This document shows, piece by piece, positions 57,873 to 64,000 of a stretch of DNA of 64,000 nucleotides. Numbering within the stretch: position 1 is the first letter of the stretch; every line of letters begins with the position of its first letter. This stretch comes from Anoplopoma fimbria (taxonomy: Eukaryota; Chordata; Actinopteri; Perciformes; Anoplopomatidae): the NCBI RefSeq assembly GCF_027596085.1, contig NC_072450.1, forward strand, positions 5,231,236-5,295,235. Reading direction: 5' to 3'. The notes beneath the pieces were generated by a model. It did no database searches. It worked only from the letters and a program-made list of their open reading frames with translations, and was not told the origin of the DNA. Both the position numbers and the translations under genes were made by a program.

Positions 57873-59280
57873 CAGAAGTGTTTGTACTCATTGAAGCTTA
57901 AATTTAACTGAAGAAGCTGCAGCTTTTCATCATAAACACTTAACAGACACGCTAAATGAATTGTTGATTTTCTTCTAGTTAACATTTTTTAAACTGACCA
58001 AATGGTGGCACTGTTTGACTTTTTAGCCACAGTCCTTAAATCAACTTCTACAATCCCTCCCTCTGTATAAAAAGTGTGACAAAAAAACAACAGCATTCCA
58101 GTTTGCAATATCTTGCATATTTTAAGAAAACAGCAACACATTGGCTCTGTAATTACTGATCCATATTCAAACGTCCAAAACAGTCTCTAAGTTTATAATG
58201 TTTTTTATGATAACCTGATATAGACCTTTTATTTCTTAGTTACAATGGTGGAATCATTTTACTGTAAAATATAGAAACATGAGGTCACATTCTGGGTTTT
58301 TGCATTGAAATTCAGTTTATCTTGAATATAATTCATCAAAATAAGGCTTTAACGTCTTAAGAATCAGATTTAATTATTTCTGACACATTTCTGCTCTTCC
58401 ATGTTCACACAATTGTAAATCAATTGGGAGAAAGATGAGCATTCTCAGATCAGCAATGTATGCACTCAGCATTACTTATTTAAAGAAAATAATAATAATT
58501 TCCCTCCAAAGTTCCTGCTATTTGTTTTTTCCCCAACTACTTATATAGTACCACCATGCTTGCTTATTTATATATATATTTTTAAACTCTTTTGTTGGTT
58601 TTGTAGTCTAGAATAATTGGTGAAGAACAATTCAGATCCATAAATCATTACATAGCTGGTCATACGTATCGCATACAAAAACACACAAAATCAGAGAGAC
58701 AAGGTACAAATATGTATATAATAAAGCACACATATACATGCAAAGGGGACAGAAATGGACAATACATGGCTAGCCACATTATACAATGAAACCATATAAT
58801 ATAAATGATAAAAAAAAAAAAGGTGTGTTGGTTAACCTCCCTTCTAGACACCAAAGGGCTGCACTAAACAACAAAAGTGAGCCAACTAACAACCGGTGAT
58901 GTACGCAACAAACATGCTATATGCATCGGTTTAAAGTTGTATCATACACTTTATATCATTTTTCCTAAAAGAACCAAAATTAAACTCACCAAGTTATTGC
59001 AACGATATCTGGTCACTCCCGAAATGTAACGCAGTTTGCTGCAGCAGAATGTAAGATGATCCGTGGACAGACATAAGCACTCACCATCACTCACCATCGC
59101 ACGTACAAACGCAACCGATCGCATTATCCTCCTGATGGACATAATAATAATTAGAAACTTAAAAAGCTATGTTGTTTTGCAACTATAACCCTGCTAATTT
59201 TTAGCTCGTTGCCAAAACAAAATGCTTCCACACGGTGTATAATGCCATAAATGTTGAGGACATGTATTAAAACCTTGCAG

Positions 59281-59682
59281 TTAAAGCTAGGGTGGGTAAT
59301 TTCTTTACTGTAATATTTGGCAAAACTGTCCTAATAGCCAGTCAGCTATATGTAGGTGAAGTGCTCTGAGAATATCTGCTCATAACTTTGCTCTCCCCTG
59401 CCTCTGTGGGCCGCACCCAAAAATTGCCACCGCTCATGTACACTTTGACCAATCAGAATTCTCCGTTCTTATTGGCTGTGGGACTGTCCGGTCACCTTGG
59501 CAACGACGTTGGTGCGTCCCTGCGTGTTTCGTCTTCCTATCAATGTAACTGAATTCACATGAACGCGCATAACTGACGTTCGGTGGGAGGAGCTACAGCA
59601 GGTAGCGTGGCAGGGAGAGGCCAGAGAGCACGCGACGGAATCTCAACGGCTGTTTTCTCCAAAATCGCCCACCCTAGCTTTA
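59281..59682. mobile_element. Non-autonomous DNA transposon, family D
   Basis: Ends TTAAAGCTAGGGTGGGTAAT and CGCCCACCCTAGCTTTAA form a terminal inverted repeat about 400 bases apart. The GC-richer interior has CCAAT boxes in both directions (GACCAATCAG, TATTGGCTG) and a CRE-like TGACGTT. No transposase is encoded. Confidence 0.75.
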
Positions 59683-60301
59683 ATAGCTGTTTATTTGAAC
59701 ACGATGTTGCCGATGCAGCACGAAACATCTCGGAACAAAGATGGAACAGTGTGTCCTCCAAAAAAAGGGGGCATCCACACAGTATCCGTGTAAAACAGCA
59801 CTTTTTTTTCTCCCCCCCTTTAAATTGCAAAACCTAAAAATGGCTCAAGCACAGTGCAGCCTGCTATTTATAGCACTCTGTAAAGGAACAAGATGGTTGC
59901 AGAGGAGCTGGAGTGTATGCACAGACTTCTATAAATACAAGCACAACACATGAGAGGGTAAATTTTATTTGCCGCTGCACATTTCCCGCCCTTCTCCTTC
60001 AGATTTCGGTACCGCTGAGGACAAACGGCCTGCTGCATTGCTAATGGACATTATTTATTGTTAGCCCGTCGGTCTATTCCTGTGCCGCCGAACACGCTCC
60101 CCCTGCTCTGTTTTGGAATGTTTCTCAATGAATAATTGACTGGAGTGGTATTTTTTGAACAGCCTTGTCTTGGGTGCAGTGTATAAATAGCTCATGTGCA
60201 GCAAAGCGTGCATGGATTTGTCAGGGGCGTTAGGCCTGGGAGTAGGAGCCCTATTATGTAATGGGCATGTGAGTTGGCACACCACAGAGACACTGCATTG
60301 A

Positions 60302-60305
<4 letters not shown>

Positions 60306-60366
<61 letters not shown>
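60306..60366. repeat. (GT)n microsatellite
   Basis: An uninterrupted GT run of about 60 bases. Confidence 0.95.
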
Positions 60367-60367
<1 letters not shown>

Positions 60368-61489
60368 TGCTCTGTACCCATTGAGTGTTTTCAGAGCGAT
60401 AGTATACTCACTGGGAGTCCTCTGTTAAGTCCGCTGCAGCTGATGCGGCTGATTTTATTATTGACATGATTTTATACATTTAAATAATGCGCTTTGTTTT
60501 TAAATGTTTATGCATATATAGATTATCAGTAAAGTATGCCCATCAATGTTTTATATTGATTAAATAAACATTTTTGTCTCGGCAACTAAGCAAATCCACG
60601 TTTATTCGAACTCGTAGTTTCCATAAATTGCACCGTTGTAGTTGAGCTACGTGATACTTATATAGCAAATATCCCTGACAATCTTATATTTATCAGTTGC
60701 ATGTTAGTAATAGATGAATAATCATTTTTTTGTGCAACACTCTGGAGTGGTAAAATCATAGTTTTTTTCTATCTTATATCTTTTTAAGTGCCAGACAAAC
60801 TCGCTTCTAAATAGATGCTGAAAGGTCATCTTCAGGTTGAGGAGCATTGTAACAAGTGGGCAATGTTTTGAGGTTGTTCTGATGGAAAAACATTTCGATG
60901 CACAATCCTAAAGTTGAAATTTGTTATTGCGTATTGTGTAGATATATTTGGCTCGGCGTCGCTGAATATAGTAACAGTGAATGGATGGTGCTGCAATATA
61001 TTACATAACGATAGTGAATTTGCTACATCGACTTGAAAGGAGATGAGTATTTTAAAGACACTGAGACTAAAAGAGTGGAGCAAGATTTCAACACACAAGG
61101 TCTCATTTATGGCGTAGAGACTATCAAGATTAGAAGATTTCTCACTTGCGGCATAAAAAGAAAACTGGACTGATTTGAAAAGGGATGTGTCATATAATTA
61201 TTTTCTAAATATGAAAAAATGATATACTGCTTCAACAAATAAAGGGAAAAAAGAATATAATCACGCAGTATAAGCAGAATGTGAAATACCCATTAATAAT
61301 AAAAGTAAGTCGATAGAAAATATTTATTACATAAAATTGTAGTTTTGCAGCAGTTTTGTTAACTTGCAATAGTAGTGTGTGCGTAACCAGGCGACTCTGG
61401 CTGTCTGAGGGGAAAATAAAATCTAAAGATCAACAGCTGCATGCAGTGGGGCAACGGCATGAAGAAAGTTTCTGGAAGGGCAGCCTAGA

Positions 61490-62690
61490 GGGTACTTTAT
61501 CCTGTTATACCTACAGTAGAGCCATCCAAGATGGCACGTATTTATGTCCTCTCCACTAGAAGGGCAACAAGAGGGCTGACTATAATTTTTTTCTTCACTA
61601 GAAGGGCACTATATCATGTTTCTCCACTGGTAGGGCACCCCGGAAGGCATCTCATCATGTTTTCTCAACTGAAAGGGCACCCTAGAGGGCATTTTATAGT
61701 GTTGTATCTATTATAAAGCCACTTCTTCATGTGTTCTCCACTAGAAGGGCACCCTAGAGGGCACTTTATAGTGTTTTACCTATTATAAAGGCATCCAATA
61801 TGGCACTTCTTCATGTGTTCTCCACTAGAAGGGCACCCATAGGGCACTCTATCGTTTTTCTCTCAACTAGAAGGGAATTCTATCATGTTTTCTCCACTGG
61901 TAGGGCACCCTAAAATACACTACATTATGTTTTATCCACTGAAAAGGCACCCTAAAAAGCAATTCAATTTTTCTCCACTGAAAGGGCATCCAAAATGGCA
62001 CTTCTTTTTTTCTCCACTAAAAAGGGCGTTTCCCCACTGGTAGGGCATCCCAGAAGGCACCTCATCATGTTTTCTCAACTGAAAGGGCATCCAAGAAGGC
62101 ACCTTCATCATGTTTTCTCCACTAGAAGGGCACCCTAGAGGGCACTTTATAGTGTTTTACCTATTATAAAGGCATCCAATATGGCACTTCTTCATGTGTT
62201 CTCCACTAGAAGGGCACCCATAGGGCACGCTATCTTTTTTTTCTCAACTAGAAGGGCATTCTGTCATGTTTTCTCCACTGGTAGGGCACCCTAAAAGACC
62301 CTTCATGTTTTCTCCACTGCTAGGGGCACCCTTGAAGGCACTTTATCATGTTTCCCCACTGGTAGGGCATCCCAGAAGGCACCTCATCATGTTTTCTCAA
62401 CTGAAAGGGCATCCAATATGCCACTTCTTCATGTGTTCTCCACTAGAAGGGCACCCTAAAAGGCACTTCCTTATGTTTTCTCCAATGAAAGGGCACCCAG
62501 GGGATACTTAAACGTGTTTTTTCCACTTGAAGGCATTCCAGATGGCACTACATCATGTCTTCCCCACTGGAAGGGCATACAAGAAGGCACTTTATAATGT
62601 TTTTCTCAGCTGGAAGGGCATCCTTTAGGGCACTTCTTCATGTTTTCTCCACTGGAGGGGCATTTAAAAAGGTACTTTCATGTTTTTTCA
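61490..62690. repeat. 42-bp minisatellite with higher-order structure
   Basis: About 28 units, each near TTTTCTCCACTAGAAGGGCA followed by CCCTAGAGGGCACTTTATCATG. A block from 61741 recurs almost unchanged from 62122, a 381-bp period of about nine units. Because 42 is divisible by three, frames stay open and read as 14-residue repeats (GHPKR, MFSPL); this is not taken as a gene. Confidence 0.9.
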
Positions 62691-63834
62691 TGTTTTCTGA
62701 CTTACCTCCTGAGTCCACCAGTATGTGCATGTAAGTATCTTTTTCACGTGTAAACATGCATTAAATCTGGATATATACACACCATGAGAAAATATAATCA
62801 TACGTTTTTTTATTTACAAAATAAATGGACACTTCTGATCTGGATTATTCTCTTTAAAGTTAAGTAAGTGCATCTGAAGAGCTCAAAGTCCATATCATGA
62901 AGAGTGATAGATTTATTGAAATCTATTTTCTTGTCTAAGGCAATAATTCATTGAAATACTGCACTACTTCACTAGACCCTCATAAAGCGTGCATATTCTT
63001 TTGCTACGATGTATCCACATGGGATTTACTGGCCGTTTATTTCCAGCTCAGTCTAATAAAAATGTATTGGCCTTGTGGGGACAACAGTTTCACCGCCATT
63101 AACCCCAAAGTCCCTTCTTCTTGTCTCCCCGCCCTCTTTACTGTTACCTTTCCTGCGCCTTGGATCTGTTTGGTTCCGTAGTGATAACTATACAGGTCTA
63201 AAAGTCTGAACTCACTCCTGACTGTGTTAACTGCTTCACTGTTGTTTTAGTACCATGGACAGCTCCAAAGTAACTCCACTATCTCCACAGCATTCAGTTT
63301 ACCACTGAAGTTACAGATTGAATATACATACTAGAAAGCTGTTAAGCGACCACAAGCTTAAAGAATAGCTTCAATGCACCTTGACAGTTCTGTAGTTCTA
63401 CTGAGGGCATTATCGTTGTGGAATAGACCACTCCCATCAGTTATTTCCTTTTAAATCGTTTAACAAAGCACATCTTATACATATATATATTCTTACACCT
63501 TCCTATTATAAGGATTATGTGCACAGTTGTAAGTCAAATACCAGATCAGGTAAAGCAGTTCCCAAATCCTCCCAACCAGTCTGTAAACAAAATGTATTCC
63601 ATTTACAAAACTAAAAACAGTGATAGTTTGTAGTTTATCATATTAATGTAAATGCTTTGTCTTTTTTTCTGCTTTCTCTTAAACAATCAAGTCATTAAGT
63701 CATGTGAATTGACTCAAACCACATGTTTCCTATTCTCTCCTCTCAGGGAAGCTCTCTATTTGCTATTTGTTAGATGATTAGAACAAATTTGACCCTTTTT
63801 TTGGGGTTCAAATCTGTAGAGAAAATGCATAAAC

Positions 63835-64000
63835 TGCATTTTTGTGTAGCATTTGGGGGGAACTATTGGCAGAAATGTAATATCATGTTAATAAATATGT
63901 TTTCATTAGTATATAATCACTTGAAAATAAGAAATCTTCGGTACATACATACATACAGAGCGGGTTCTCTCACAGAGCTGCCATCTTTCTACAGTAGCCC
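63835..64000. mobile_element. Dispersed element cut by the window edge
   Basis: TTTGTGTAGCATTTGGGGGG, then TGTAATATCATGTTAATAAA and a CTACAGTAGCCC end, similar to 1070-1180. The right end is outside the window. Confidence 0.45.

Larger units (their letters stand above)
57900..64000. other. Right intergenic region without a recognisable gene
   Basis: Beyond the ttc17 3' UTR there is no splice-supported coding sequence on either strand. It holds a MITE, a (GT)n run, the minisatellite and, at the edge, part of a dispersed element. The next gene must lie outside the window. Confidence 0.7.

Noticed and set aside
61356..62511. Repeat protein with 14-residue GHPxR units
   Set aside because: Produced by a 42-bp minisatellite whose unit is a multiple of three; no ATG/splice support and composition identical to non-coding units.
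61490..62690. CRISPR-like spaced repeats
   Set aside because: Units are contiguous and diverged with no unique spacers; host is a vertebrate.
57900..64000. miR-129 or another microRNA expected near the TTC17 neighbourhood
   Set aside because: The mature miR-129 sequence as I know it was not found on either strand in this region.

Overview
This window is nuclear DNA from a ray-finned fish, most likely a percomorph teleost (lineage is an inference). Coding sequence is split into short exons with GT-AG introns. Introns carry long (TG)n, (CA)n and (CT)n microsatellites, Tc1-like transposon relics, miniature inverted-repeat elements and LINE fragments of the kind common in teleosts. There are no bacterial or phage features.

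Four protein-coding genes can be reconstructed. From left to right they are: (1) a two-exon CDK inhibitor of the p57/Cdkn1c type on the minus strand (5390-5973), with a CCAAT box and a TATA-like box upstream; (2) trpm5 on the plus strand (7427-29654, 26 proposed coding exons, about 1230 codons), the calcium-activated cation channel of taste cells; (3) traf6 on the minus strand (31950-35836, 7 coding exons, 581 residues), the RING/TRAF ubiquitin ligase of TLR/IL-1 signalling; (4) ttc17 on the plus strand (37892-56946, 25 coding exons, about 1207 residues), a TPR protein. traf6 and ttc17 are divergent and probably share a promoter region near 37.6-37.9 kb, where CRE-, CTCF- and YY1-like motifs are visible.

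The four genes do not form one pathway. CDKN1C/TRPM5 and TRAF6/TTC17 are two separate neighbourhoods on human chromosome 11p, joined here with little spacing. The left flank (1-4950) and the right flank (about 57.9-64 kb) show no gene. They hold repeats, including a 1.2 kb minisatellite with a 42-bp unit at 61.5-62.7 kb.

I did not find an evidently new biological system. The points most worth a second look are: two trpm5 exons whose 3' splice sites abut long (TG)n tracts followed by a few T, resembling the CFTR TG-T arrangement; two GC-AG introns in ttc17; a one-base insertion that breaks the conserved frame of ttc17 exon 22; a cluster of one palindromic Tc1-type MITE family around traf6/ttc17, one copy lying in only one half of a tandem duplication; and a higher-order minisatellite. 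All calls come from reading the sequence and recalled protein families; no alignment or database search was run.
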